Of a DNA stretch of 64,000 bases, positions 16,728 to 25,555 are shown piece after piece (within the stretch, counting starts at the first letter, position 1; every line of letters begins with the position of its first letter). The stretch lies in the NCBI RefSeq assembly GCF_009857135.1, contig NZ_CP047318.1:1178001-1242000 (forward strand). Direction: 5' to 3'. Source of the stretch: Streptomyces sp. HM190. Its GTDB lineage: Bacteria > Actinomycetota > Actinomycetes > Streptomycetales > Streptomycetaceae. The translations under genes and the position numbers were made by a program. Below the pieces are notes generated by a model. The model searched no databases, was not told where the DNA came from, and worked only from the letters and a program-made list of their open reading frames with translations.

Positions 16728-18419
16728 ATGTCTGACACCAAGAGTCCCCTGCCCCGCGAGGTCGCCGACGCGTATGTCGACGACCTGATCGCCCTCGACC
16801 CCGTGACAGGTACCTACCTCGGTGTGAAGGAGAGCTCGAGCAGGCTGCCGGACACCTCGCCCGCCGGTATGGAGGCCCGTGCGGAGCTGATCCGGACGAC
16901 GCTGGCCCGGCTCGACGAGGCGGAGCGGCGACCGGGCGCGGACAGCGACATCGAACGCCGGTGCGCGCGCCTGCTGCGCGAACGCCTCACCGCCGAACTC
17001 GCCGTGCACGAGGCGGACGAACATCTGCGCGCGGTCGGGAACATGGTGACGCCGCCGCACGAGGTGCGTGAGGTCTTCACCATCACCCCGGCGGAAACCG
17101 AGGAGGACTGGGCGGCGATCGCGGAGCGGCTGCGCGCGGTGCCGGCGGCCTACGCCGGGTACCGCGAGTCGCTCGCGCTCGGGCTGGAGCGCAAGCTGTA
17201 CGGGGCTCCGCGGCCGACCGCCACCTTCATCGGTCAGCTCACCGAGTGGGCGGACACGGACGGCGCGGGGCGCGGCTGGTTCGAGGAGTTCGTGTCGGAG
17301 GGCCCAAAGTCCCTGCGCGCCGAGCTGGACGAGGCGGCCCGCGGGGCGACGCGGGCCGTGGTGGAGCTGCGCGACTGGATGCGCGACGTGTACGCCCCGG
17401 CCGTCGAGGGCGCCCCGGACACGGTGGGCCGTGAGCGGTACGCCCGGCTGGCCCGCTACTTCACGGGGGCGGACCTGGACCTCGACGAGGCGTACGCGTA
17501 CGGCTGGTCGGAGTTCCACCGGCTGCTCGGCGAGATGAAGCAGGAGGCGGAGAAGATCCTGCCGGGCGCCGCGACGCCGTGGGTGGCGCTGGCGCACCTG
17601 GACGAGCACGGCCGGCACATCGAGGGCGTCGACGAGGTCCGCGCGTGGCTCCAGTCCCTGATGGACGGGGCGATCGAGGCGCTCGACGGCACCCACTTCG
17701 ACCTGGCGGAACCGGTGCGGAAGGTCGAGTCGTGCATCGCTCCGCCCGGTGGTGCGGCGGCCCCGTACTACTCGGCGCCGAGCGAGGACTTCTCCCGTCC
17801 GGGCCGTACCTGGCTGCCGACGATGGGGGCGACCCGCTTCCCGGTGTACGACCTGGTGTCCACCTGGTACCACGAGGGTGTCCCCGGCCATCACCTCCAG
17901 CTCGCGCAGTGGGTGTACGTCAAGGACGACCTCTCCCGCTACCAGGCCACCATCGGCGGGGTCAGCGCCAACGCCGAGGGCTGGGCGCTGTACGCGGAGC
18001 GGCTCATGGACGAGCTGGGCTTCCTCAAGGACGCGGAGGAGCGGCTCGGTTATCTGGACGCGCAGATGATGCGCGCGACCCGTGTCATCGTCGACATCGG
18101 CATGCATCTGGAGCTGGAGATCCCGGCGGACTCCCCCTTCCGCCCGGGAGAGCGCTGGACCCCCGAGCTGGCCCAGGAGTTCTTCGGCGCCCACAGCAGC
18201 CGCCCGGCGGACTTCGTGGAGAGCGAGCTGACGCGCTATCTGACCATCCCCGGGCAGGCCATCGGCTACAAGCTCGGCGAGCGGGCCTGGCTGCTCGGCC
18301 GTGAGAAGGCCCGGCAGCGCCACGGCGACGCCTTCGACGCCAAGGCCTGGCACATGGCCGCCCTCTCCCAGGGCTCCCTGGGCCTGGACGACCTGGTGGA
18401 CGAGCTCTCCCAGCTGTGA
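16728..18419 (+). CDS. DUF885-family putative metallopeptidase
   Basis: A 563-aa protein of the DUF885 family. The signature is HEGVPGHHLQLAQ (about residues 383-395), an HExxxxHH-like zinc-binding motif, followed by SANAEGWALYAERLM carrying a downstream glutamate ligand. The length matches the family (~550-600 aa). No signal peptide is present, so it is cytoplasmic and probably a peptidase or carboxypeptidase. No ribosome binding site is obvious; AAGATT ends 6 nt before the ATG. Nearest partners do not indicate a pathway. Confidence 0.9.
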   Translation: MSDTKSPLPREVADAYVDDLIALDPVTGTYLGVKESSSRLPDTSPAGMEARAELIRTTLARLDEAERRPGADSDIERRCARLLRERLTAELAVHEADEHLRAVGNMVTPPHEVREVFTITPAETEEDWAAIAERLRAVPAAYAGYRESLALGLERKLYGAPRPTATFIGQLTEWADTDGAGRGWFEEFVSEGPKSLRAELDEAARGATRAVVELRDWMRDVYAPAVEGAPDTVGRERYARLARYFTGADLDLDEAYAYGWSEFHRLLGEMKQEAEKILPGAATPWVALAHLDEHGRHIEGVDEVRAWLQSLMDGAIEALDGTHFDLAEPVRKVESCIAPPGGAAAPYYSAPSEDFSRPGRTWLPTMGATRFPVYDLVSTWYHEGVPGHHLQLAQWVYVKDDLSRYQATIGGVSANAEGWALYAERLMDELGFLKDAEERLGYLDAQMMRATRVIVDIGMHLELEIPADSPFRPGERWTPELAQEFFGAHSSRPADFVESELTRYLTIPGQAIGYKLGERAWLLGREKARQRHGDAFDAKAWHMAALSQGSLGLDDLVDELSQL

Positions 18420-18506
18420 CACGAGCGCGCCGGGCCCACCCGACCGCACCACCGGGCCCGGCCGCCGAACCCATGGCTGCCCCGGCTGCCGAACCCGTTC
18501 GCCGCC

Positions 18507-18569
18507 CTCGACGCCCGCCCCTCGGCGCTCGACCCCCGCCCCTCGGCCCTCGACGCCCGACCGCCGACC
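18507..18569. repeat. 21-bp tandem repeat after the DUF885 gene
   Basis: Units at 18507-18527 and 18528-18548 differ by two bases (each starts CTCGAC and contains CCCGCCCCTCGGC), and a partial third unit follows from 18549. It fills the gap between convergent genes. Confidence 0.65.
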
Positions 18570-18577
18570 GGCCCGGA

Positions 18578-19120
18578 TCAGGCCGCAGGTGCTCCGACCC
18601 GCACCAGGCGGAGCCCCGCCCACGGCCCCGTCGGCACGTACGCGGCGCTGACCCCGTACCGTCCGGGCGTCAGCTCCACCCGCACATGGCCGGTCGCGGT
18701 GGCGGCGTGCCCGGGGCGGGCCGCGTCGAACAGGACCAGCGGTCCCGGTACGCGCCACTCCAGCGCGGGCGCCCACACGGCGTCGTCGAGGACGGCGGGC
18801 ACCTCGGCGAGGAGCCGGCCGTCGGGGTCGGACGGGTCCTCGGGGCCGGCCGGGTGCCGGCGGACGAAGAGGCCGTGCTCGGGGAGGTACGCGGTGGCGG
18901 CGGGTTCGTCGCCCAGGACCAGGGCGCGGGTGTCGCCGACGGGCAGCAGCCCGGCGTGGCCGGCGACGTCGCAGGCACGGTCGTAGTCGGAGGAGGTCTC
19001 GTCGCCGTCGGCGCCCGCCCAGAACGACAGGACCGCCTCCGGCACGGCTATGAGCGGTCCGCCGGCCGACTCCACCCACCGCACCACACCTGGAACCACC
19101 GGATCCGCACAACGAGCCAT
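18578..19120 (-). CDS. Imm21-family immunity-like protein
   Basis: A 180-aa cytoplasmic protein matching the Imm21 family as I recall it (WVESAGGPLIAVPEAVLSFWAGADG, YDRACDV, ALVLGDEPAATAYLPE). Imm21 proteins are predicted immunity factors of polymorphic toxin systems, but no toxin gene lies next to it; solitary copies are common in Streptomyces. The ATG at 19120 is preceded at 6 nt by TAGTTT (19127-19132), consistent with a leaderless mRNA, with TTGACG 15 nt further upstream. Confidence 0.75.
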   Translation of the reverse strand: MARCADPVVPGVVRWVESAGGPLIAVPEAVLSFWAGADGDETSSDYDRACDVAGHAGLLPVGDTRALVLGDEPAATAYLPEHGLFVRRHPAGPEDPSDPDGRLLAEVPAVLDDAVWAPALEWRVPGPLVLFDAARPGHAATATGHVRVELTPGRYGVSAAYVPTGPWAGLRLVRVGAPAA

Positions 19121-19175
19121 GCCCAGAAACTACACGGCCACGATTCCCGTCAACTCACCGGTTCCACAAGGTTCT

Positions 19176-19188
19176 TGACAGTATGTCA
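19176..19188. promoter_or_regulatory. Short inverted repeat TGACA-GTA-TGTCA
   Basis: Perfect 5-bp arms with a 3-bp centre lie between the Imm21 start and the rhodanese stop. It could be an operator for the Imm21 gene or part of a weak terminator. Confidence 0.3.
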
Positions 19189-19200
19189 GCAATGGTGTGG

Positions 19201-19680
19201 TCAGCAGCCGCAGTCCTCCGCGTCCACCGGCACGGTCAGCGGGTCAGCCGCACGCCGCCCGGTGCCCTCCCAGGTCTCGTACGCGAAGCCCTCGCGGGCC
19301 CAGTACTCGAAGCCACCGAGCATCTCCTTCACCTGGAAGCCGAGTTCGGCGAGGGCGAGGGCGGCACGGGTGGCGCCGTTGCAGCCGGGGCCCCAGCAGT
19401 ACGTGACGACCGGGACGGACGTGTCGAGGAGCTGCTCGGCCTGCTCGGGAATGAGGGCGGTGGGCAGGTGGACCGCGCCGGGGATGTGGCCCTGGTCCCA
19501 GGAGGCGGTGGAACGGGAGTCGAGGACGACGAAGCCGGGGTCGCCGTCGGCGGCGAGGGCGGCGGCCACGTCCGAGACGTCGGCGTGGAAGGCGAGGGCC
19601 GCCCGGAAGTAGGCGGAGGCCTCGGCCGGGGCGGCGGGGGCGACCCGCAGGACGGGGTTCACGGCGGTCGTGGTGGTCAT
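19201..19680 (-). CDS. Rhodanese-like sulfurtransferase
   Basis: A 159-aa single-domain rhodanese. The catalytic loop is YCWGPGCNGATRAA, where the second cysteine is in the usual nucleophile place, and the substrate-site region VLDSRSTASWDQGHIPGAVHLP is typical. The protein ends in DCGC, a second thiol pair that may accept or relay sulfane sulfur. It is divergent from an Lrp/AsnC regulator, which probably controls it. Role: sulfur transfer or sulfide/cyanide detoxification in the cytoplasm. Confidence 0.9.
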   Translation of the reverse strand: MTTTTAVNPVLRVAPAAPAEASAYFRAALAFHADVSDVAAALAADGDPGFVVLDSRSTASWDQGHIPGAVHLPTALIPEQAEQLLDTSVPVVTYCWGPGCNGATRAALALAELGFQVKEMLGGFEYWAREGFAYETWEGTGRRAADPLTVPVDAEDCGC

Positions 19681-19839
19681 CTCGGGGCCTCTCTCTGCCC
19701 GGCGCCGGGGCCGGCTCCTCGACGGGGCCGGCGTCCGGCCCCACTGCCGGGAAATCTACGGCCGATGCCCCCCACCCTGAAGGGGCGTTCCACGGCCCAG
19801 ACCTTGCCCGGCCGGGGATTCCCCTGCTATTCCTCGCTC

Positions 19840-20295
19840 ATGACCGTGAATTCCCCGTACGTGCCGGACGCCACCGACTGGCGCATCCTCGAAGTCCTCC
19901 AGCGGGACGGGCGGGCCAGCTTCGCCGATCTGGCGCGCGCCGTGTCGATGTCGGCGAGCGCCGTCACCGAACGGGTGCGGCGGCTGGAGGAGGCGGGCGT
20001 CATCCAGGGGTACGCGGCCGTGGTCGAACCGGAGCGGCTGGGCCTGCCGATCCTGGCGTTCGTCCGCCTCCGCTACCCCCACGGCAACTACAAACCGTTC
20101 CACGACCTGGTGGCCGTCACCCCCGAGATCCTGGAGGCGCACCACGTCACGGGCGACGACTGCTTCGTGATCAAGGTCGCCGCCCGCTCGATGCGTCATC
20201 TGGAGGAGGTGTCGGGCAGACTCGGTTCGCTGGGCTCCGTCACGACCAGCGTCGTGTACTCCTCCCCCCTCCCCCGGCGCCCGCTCGGCCGCTGA
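19840..20295 (+). CDS. Lrp/AsnC-family regulator
   Basis: A 151-aa Lrp-type regulator: helix-turn-helix at about 12-60 (FADLARAVSMSASAVTERVRRL), then the AsnC ligand domain (HHVTGDDCFVIKVAARSM). It is divergent from the rhodanese gene with 159 bp between starts, and it is the second such sulfur-enzyme pairing within 4 kb. The two Lrp proteins are only distantly similar, so they are not a recent duplication. Confidence 0.92.
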   Translation: MTVNSPYVPDATDWRILEVLQRDGRASFADLARAVSMSASAVTERVRRLEEAGVIQGYAAVVEPERLGLPILAFVRLRYPHGNYKPFHDLVAVTPEILEAHHVTGDDCFVIKVAARSMRHLEEVSGRLGSLGSVTTSVVYSSPLPRRPLGR

Positions 20296-20365
20296 CGCCA
20301 CCACGCCACCGGGACGCGTCACCGGGCCCCCGGCGGGCGGCCCGCCACCCGGCCAGACCGTGCCG

Positions 20366-23359
20366 TCAGGCCGTCGTGCGCTGCCGTACGACCGACCCCG
20401 ACCGTTCCTTCACGACCTCCAGCTGTGCGTGGATCCGCCGTCTCAGGTCCCCGACGTGGCTGACGATGCCGACGCTGCGGTCCCGCTCGCGGAGCGCGTC
20501 GAGGACGTCGAGGACCTCGTCGAGGGTCTGGTCGTCGAGGCTGCCGAACCCCTCGTCGACGAAGAGGGTGTCGAGGCGTACGCCGCCGGCCTCGTCGGTG
20601 ACGACGTCGGCGAGGCCCAGCGCGAGCGCGAGGGACGCGAAGAACGTCTCGCCGCCGGAGAGCGTGGCCGTGTCCCGTTCCCGGCCGGTCCACGCGTCGA
20701 CGACGTGCAGTCCGAGTCCGCTGCGCCCGCGCCCGGACCGGTCGTCGGAGTGGACGAGGGTGTAGCGGCCGGAGGACATCCGCTGGAGCCGTACGGTCGC
20801 GGCGGCGGCGACCTGTTCGAGACGGGCGGCCAGGACGTACGCCTCCAGGCGCATCTTGCGCTCGTTGTCCGCGGCGGTTCCGGCGGCGAGTCCCGCCATG
20901 CGGGCGACGCGGTCGTACTCCTCCCGCAGCGGTGCCAGCCGCCGCACGGAGGCGGCGGCCCGCGCGGACAGCCGGTCGAGTGCGGCGCTGCGCCGCTCGG
21001 CCTCGTCCCACGCGGACACGGCCCGCTGGAGGCGCAGGGCGGCGGCCTCGGCGGCCCGCTCGGCGGCGGCGACATCGGCGGACGGCCGCTGGGCCGCTGC
21101 GGCCGTCCCGGGCTCGGCGAGCACGGCGCGCACCGCCGCCTCCTCCGTCTGCCAGGCGTCGAGGCGCCGTTGCAGGTCCCGGTGGGCCGCGGCGTCGAGG
21201 AGCGCCGCGGCGGCCTGTCGCGGTGTGTCGAACCCGGCGCGGAAGGCGGCGTCGGCGAGGCGTGCGTCGGCGTCCTTGAGCCGCTGCGCGGTGTCGTCGG
21301 CGGCGCGCACGGCCTCGGCGGCCTCGGCGAGCCGGGCGGCCCGCAGCTCCAGTTGCCCGGCCCGCTCGGCCACGCTCCGGGCCTCGCCCCTGGCCTGCGT
21401 CAACTCCTCCTCCAGGGCGGCCCGTTCCCGTTCCAGGGCGTCCCGTCGGGTGTTGCGGGTGGCGGCCCGGACCGCCGCCTCCTGCCGTGCGGCGGCCCGC
21501 CGGTCGCGCTCCCGTTCGGCGTGCAGCAGCGCCTCCTGCGCGGGATGCAGGTCCGAGGCGCCGCGCCGGGCCCGGGCGTAGTCCCGCTCGACCTCCTCGG
21601 CGAGCGCGGCGAGTCGGTCGGTCGGTGTGTCCCCGGCCTCCGCGCTCGCGGCGGCCAGCGCCCGCCGCAGGTCCTGAAGGCGCCGTTCGGCGTCGGCGCG
21701 TTCCTCGTCGGCCCGCTGGAACGCGGCGAGCGCCGCCTCCTCCGTCTCGCGGTCGACGTGCCCGGCGTCCTTGCGGGCGGGCGCGGGGTGTTCGGTGCCG
21801 CCGCAGACGGCGCACGGCCGGCCGTCGACCAGCTCGGCGGCCAGCTCGGCGGCGATGCCGTCCAGGCGCTGTTCCTTGAGGTCCAGCCAGTGGGTGCGCG
21901 CCTCACCGGCACGCTCGGCGAGCCGGAGCGCGTCGGTCCGGGCCTCGTCGGCGTCCCGTTCGAGCCGGTCACGCTCGCGGGCGGCGCGCAACCGCCTCTC
22001 GGCGGGCTCGCGCTGGACGGCGAGCTGCTCGGCCCGGGTGGCGGCCTCCTGAGCGGCCTCGACGCGGGCCTGCAGCCCGGCCCGCGTGGTGTCCCAGTCG
22101 GCCAGCCAGCCCTCGGCGTCCTGGAGGACGTCGTCGTCGGCGCGTTCCTCGCCGTCGAGTTCGGCGCGCTCGGCGAGGAGGTCGGCCAGCTTCCGTTCGG
22201 CGCGGCGGGCAGCCGCCAGGCCGCCCAGTTCCTCCGAGGCATTCCGGGCGGCGGCCGCGAGCCCGGCCGCGCCGGCGTCGGCGTGCTCCGCGGGCAGGGC
22301 GGCACGCGTGCGGGCCTCGTCCTCGGCGGCCCGCCGGTGCGCGGCCTCGGCCTCGTCCCGCAGGGCGAGCGCCGGTTCCACGGCCTCGGCCTTGCGGCCG
22401 CGTTCCATGCGGTCGCGGTCCGCCCGGTGGGCGTCGGCCCGTTCCTCCAGCTTCCGGGCCCGCTCCCGCGCCTCGGCGAACCGCCGCTGCAGCCGCGCCA
22501 CTTCCCGTACGTCGTCGAGGTCGCGCTCGGCGGCGGCGTGCGCGGACTCCGCGGCGGCCCGCGCGCAGTGGGCGACGGTGAGCTGTTCCCGTGCGGTGCT
22601 GCGGGCGATCGCGGCCCAGCCGAGGACGGCTTCGGCGAGTCCCGGATCGCCCGGCGCGAGCTGGGGCGGGGCGAGGTCGCCGCCGGCGGCCTGCTGCATG
22701 CGGTGCGCGTCGGCGAGCAGGTCGGCGTCGCCGTCGCGGACCTGTGCCTCGGTGGCGCGGCGCCGGTCGGCGAGGCGCTTCTCGACGGCGGCGAACCGCT
22801 GGGTGTCGAACAGCCGGCCGAGCAGTCGGCCGCGGGCCTCGGCGTCGGCCCGCAGGAACCGGGCGAAGTCGCCCTGCGGCAACAGCACCACCTGGCAGAA
22901 CTGCTCCCGGCTCATCCCGAGGACCTGGGTGATCTCCTCGCCGATCTCCTGGTGCGACCGGCTGAGGTCCTTCCAGGCACCCGCGACGGCGTCGTACTCC
23001 CGCAGCAGGCTCTGTGCCTTGTCGAGCGTCGTACCGGTGCCGCGCTTCTTGGGCCGCTCCCAGGGCGGCTGGCGGGTGAGTTCCAGGCGGCGGCCGGCGA
23101 CGGTCAGTTCGAGGCGGACCTCGGTGCGCGTCGCGGGGTCCGCGTGGTCGCTGCGCAGGGTCATGCCCTGGCCGCTCTGGCGGGCGCCGGGCACGGAACC
23201 GTACAGGGCATAGCAGACGGCGTCGAGGACGGACGTCTTGCCGGCGCCGGTCGGGCCGTGCAGCAGGAAGAGGCCGGCGGCCGACAGGTCGTCGAAGTCG
23301 ACGGACTGGGTGCCGCCGAAAGGGCCGAAGGCCGTGATGTCGAGCCGGTGCAGTCTCAT
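20366..23359 (-). CDS. sbcC: Exonuclease SbcC, SMC-like ATPase subunit
   Basis: A 997-aa ATPase subunit of the SbcCD nuclease, which opens and trims DNA hairpins and protein-blocked ends. Walker A GPTGAGKTS lies near residue 35. Long Ala/Arg/Glu-rich coiled coils flank a zinc hook with CAVC (GRPCAVCGGTEHP) near the middle. The ABC signature LSGGETFFASLALALG and Walker B LFVDEGFGSLD sit near the C-terminus. The start at 23359 (MRLHRLDITAFGPF) overlaps the sbcD stop as ATGA; longer upstream frames are shadows of sbcD. Confidence 0.96.
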   Translation of the reverse strand: MRLHRLDITAFGPFGGTQSVDFDDLSAAGLFLLHGPTGAGKTSVLDAVCYALYGSVPGARQSGQGMTLRSDHADPATRTEVRLELTVAGRRLELTRQPPWERPKKRGTGTTLDKAQSLLREYDAVAGAWKDLSRSHQEIGEEITQVLGMSREQFCQVVLLPQGDFARFLRADAEARGRLLGRLFDTQRFAAVEKRLADRRRATEAQVRDGDADLLADAHRMQQAAGGDLAPPQLAPGDPGLAEAVLGWAAIARSTAREQLTVAHCARAAAESAHAAAERDLDDVREVARLQRRFAEARERARKLEERADAHRADRDRMERGRKAEAVEPALALRDEAEAAHRRAAEDEARTRAALPAEHADAGAAGLAAAARNASEELGGLAAARRAERKLADLLAERAELDGEERADDDVLQDAEGWLADWDTTRAGLQARVEAAQEAATRAEQLAVQREPAERRLRAARERDRLERDADEARTDALRLAERAGEARTHWLDLKEQRLDGIAAELAAELVDGRPCAVCGGTEHPAPARKDAGHVDRETEEAALAAFQRADEERADAERRLQDLRRALAAASAEAGDTPTDRLAALAEEVERDYARARRGASDLHPAQEALLHAERERDRRAAARQEAAVRAATRNTRRDALERERAALEEELTQARGEARSVAERAGQLELRAARLAEAAEAVRAADDTAQRLKDADARLADAAFRAGFDTPRQAAAALLDAAAHRDLQRRLDAWQTEEAAVRAVLAEPGTAAAAQRPSADVAAAERAAEAAALRLQRAVSAWDEAERRSAALDRLSARAAASVRRLAPLREEYDRVARMAGLAAGTAADNERKMRLEAYVLAARLEQVAAAATVRLQRMSSGRYTLVHSDDRSGRGRSGLGLHVVDAWTGRERDTATLSGGETFFASLALALGLADVVTDEAGGVRLDTLFVDEGFGSLDDQTLDEVLDVLDALRERDRSVGIVSHVGDLRRRIHAQLEVVKERSGSVVRQRTTA

Positions 23360-24519
23360 CGGGCGGTCTCCCGGAGGGTCTCGTCGGCCCGTACGGCGTC
23401 GAAGGCGTCGCGGAGCACGGCCTGTTCGTGGGGGTCGGGGCCGGTGCCGCGCACATGGGCCACGAAGTCCTCCGCGATCTGCTGGTCGTCGCGGCCCGCG
23501 AGGCGCCGGGCGTAGGAGACGTCCGGGTCGTCGGGGGCGCGTTCCGGGTCGAAGACGAGGCTGAGGGTGTGCGGGAAGCGCGCGCAGAGCCGGGCCATGG
23601 GCTCGGCCGGCCGCACCGGGTCGGTGAGGGTGGCCTCGACCCAGGCGTCCTCGTGCCGGGCGAGGCCGGGGTCGTCGAGGAGTTCGTCCAACCGGCCGCG
23701 GACGCGGGCGAGTCGGCGCGGCACGGGGCAGTCGACGCGCTCGGCGGCGATCGAGCCGTCGGCGCCGAGGTCGACCAGCCACATGGTCTTGCGGTGGTCG
23801 GCCTCCGAGAAGGAGTACGGCAGCGGGGAGCCCGAGTAGCGAACGCGTTCGGTGAGGGTCTGGCTGCCGTGCAGATGCCCCAGGGCGACGTAGTCGACGC
23901 CGTCGAACACCCCGGCGGGCACGGACGAGACGCCGCCGACGGAGATGTCCCGCTCGCTGTCGCTGGGCGCGCCGCCGGTGACGAAGGCGTGGGCGAGGAC
24001 GACGGACCGGGTGCCCGGCGCGCGGGTCGCCAGGTCGGAGCGGACGCGGTCCATGGCGGCGGCCAGGACCGCCTCGTGGCCCGGCCTGTCCACCGCGAAC
24101 TCGTCCTTGACCAGGGCGGGTTCGAGATACGGCAGCCCGTAGAAGGCGACGTCGCCGTGGGCGTCGGCCAGCACCACGGGGACTCCGGCCGCGGAGGCGT
24201 CGGTGCGCAGGTGGATGCCCGCGCGGTCCAGGAGCCCGGCGCCGACGCCGAGCCGGCGTGCCGAGTCGTGGTTACCGGAGATCATCACCGTCGGCACGCC
24301 CAGCTCGGCGAGGCGGTGCAATGCGTCGTCGTACAGCTCGACGGCGGCCAGGGGCGGCACCGCCCGGTCGTACACGTCCCCGGACACGAGCACCACGTCC
24401 ACGTCGCGCTCCCGCACGGTCGTGACGAGGTGGTCGATGAACCCGGCCTGCGCCCCGAGCATGCTCACCCGGTGGAACGCCCGACCGAGATGCCAGTCGG
24501 AGGTGTGCAGAATCCTCAA
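23356..24519 (-). CDS. sbcD: Exonuclease SbcD, nuclease subunit
   Basis: A 387-aa Mre11-type metallophosphoesterase. Metal-binding motifs occur in order: DWHLGR, GDVYDR, GNHDS, LAHAF and GHLHG. A capping domain follows. The TTG at 24519 was chosen because the protein then begins MRILHTSDWHLG like other SbcD proteins and GGAG lies 8 nt upstream; reading further upstream adds unsupported residues. It overlaps sbcC by 4 nt, so the two subunits are translated together. Confidence 0.95.
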   Translation of the reverse strand: MRILHTSDWHLGRAFHRVSMLGAQAGFIDHLVTTVRERDVDVVLVSGDVYDRAVPPLAAVELYDDALHRLAELGVPTVMISGNHDSARRLGVGAGLLDRAGIHLRTDASAAGVPVVLADAHGDVAFYGLPYLEPALVKDEFAVDRPGHEAVLAAAMDRVRSDLATRAPGTRSVVLAHAFVTGGAPSDSERDISVGGVSSVPAGVFDGVDYVALGHLHGSQTLTERVRYSGSPLPYSFSEADHRKTMWLVDLGADGSIAAERVDCPVPRRLARVRGRLDELLDDPGLARHEDAWVEATLTDPVRPAEPMARLCARFPHTLSLVFDPERAPDDPDVSYARRLAGRDDQQIAEDFVAHVRGTGPDPHEQAVLRDAFDAVRADETLRETAR

Positions 24520-24849
24520 GACGCCACTCCGACCCGCATGTTTCCCCTCATCCCTCCCCGGACCCGCCCGGCCCCTCGGCAGCCGGCCGTGCCGCGCCGA
24601 CGCACCGACCACGCTAATGCCTGCCGGCACCTGGTCTCGCACGGTCCGGCACAGTCACCGGTCCACGGAGACGCGCGGCGTCCGCGAAGAAAACTGTCGA
24701 ACCGACGGAAAAAGGAGCAATTCGCAGCAATTCTCTCTGCGGCCACCGGTGACTGGTGACCGGTCACCGGTCGGCCGGCCGCCGCCCCGGACGTCAGTCA
24801 GGCGAGGGGTCAGGTCCACCAGCGGCGTCACCACGTCACATCCTCACTG
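24520..24849. other. sbcDC upstream region
   Basis: These 330 bp hold no recognised gene. They include an unusually A-rich stretch at about 24686-24745 and a perfect 14-bp palindrome GGTGACCGGTCACC at 24755-24768, set in further ACCGGT-rich sequence. It must contain the sbcDC promoter and the end of the YigZ unit. No LexA-type box was seen. Confidence 0.5.
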
Positions 24850-25476
24850 TCAGGCGTCGCCGTACGCCTCCCCGCCGAGTGCGAAGCCGGCCGTGCCCGC
24901 CGTGGTGTCGGCGAGCCACGCGCGGAACGCGGGCACCTCGGCGTCGGGGAGCCCGATCTCGATGGTGACGGCCTCCCCGTAGCGGACGTCGCGGACCTCG
25001 CGGCCGGTGGCCCGCAGGTCGTTCTGCACCTTGCCCGCGCGCTGGTGGTCGACGGTGACCGTCGCGAGGCGGAAACGACGGCGGGTGAGGGTGCCGAGCG
25101 CGTCCAGTGCCTCCCCCACGGCGCCGCCGTACGCCCTGATGAGGCCGCCCGCGCCCAGTTTGACGCCGCCGTAGTACCGGGTGACGACGGCGACGACGTA
25201 GCGCATGTCACGCCGCATCAGCATCTGCAGCATGGGCACGCCCGCGGTGCCGCCCGGTTCGCCGTCGTCACTCGCCTTCTGCACGGCGGCGTCGGCGCCG
25301 ATGACGTACGCGTAGCAGTTGTGCGTGGCGTCGGCGTGCTCCTTGCGGACGGCCGCGACGAACTCCTGGGCCTCCCGCTCGGTGGCGGCCGGGGCGATCG
25401 CGCACAGGAAGCGTGAGCGGTTGACCTCGGTCTCGTGCACGCCGGCGCGGGCGACGGTGCGGTACTCGTCCTGCAT
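24850..25476 (-). CDS. YigZ/IMPACT-family protein
   Basis: A 208-aa YigZ-like protein. The conserved core is DDGEPGGTAGVPMLQ followed by VVTRYYGGVKLGAGGLIRAYGGAV, then a ferredoxin-like C-terminal domain. Family members are linked to translation control (eukaryotic IMPACT binds the GCN1/GCN2 axis), but the bacterial role is unproven. The ATG at 25476 has no Shine-Dalgarno; TAGGCT (25483-25488) lies 6 nt upstream, so it is probably leaderless. Confidence 0.93.
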   Translation of the reverse strand: MQDEYRTVARAGVHETEVNRSRFLCAIAPAATEREAQEFVAAVRKEHADATHNCYAYVIGADAAVQKASDDGEPGGTAGVPMLQMLMRRDMRYVVAVVTRYYGGVKLGAGGLIRAYGGAVGEALDALGTLTRRRFRLATVTVDHQRAGKVQNDLRATGREVRDVRYGEAVTIEIGLPDAEVPAFRAWLADTTAGTAGFALGGEAYGDA

Positions 25477-25555
25477 CGGGCCAGCCTATGCGCAGCCCGG
25501 TACGGGTCCGCGCCGGGCGTGCGCGCCGGCGGTCGCGGCCGGGCCGGGGCCGCCG

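Noticed and set aside
20360-23515. 1051-codon plus-strand frame opposite sbcC
   Set aside because: sbcC carries Walker A, the zinc hook, the ABC signature and Walker B; the opposite frame has only Gly/Val/Gln-rich low-complexity sequence.
23360-23782. N-terminal extension of SbcC to 23782
   Set aside because: It overlaps the sbcD coding region in another frame; SbcC proteins begin MRLHRLDITAFGPF at 23359.
24680-24759. Small plus-strand ORF ending in KKEQFAAILSAATGDW
   Set aside because: It has an odd A-rich composition, no clear start with a ribosome binding site, and opposes the sbcD promoter region; too weak to call a gene.
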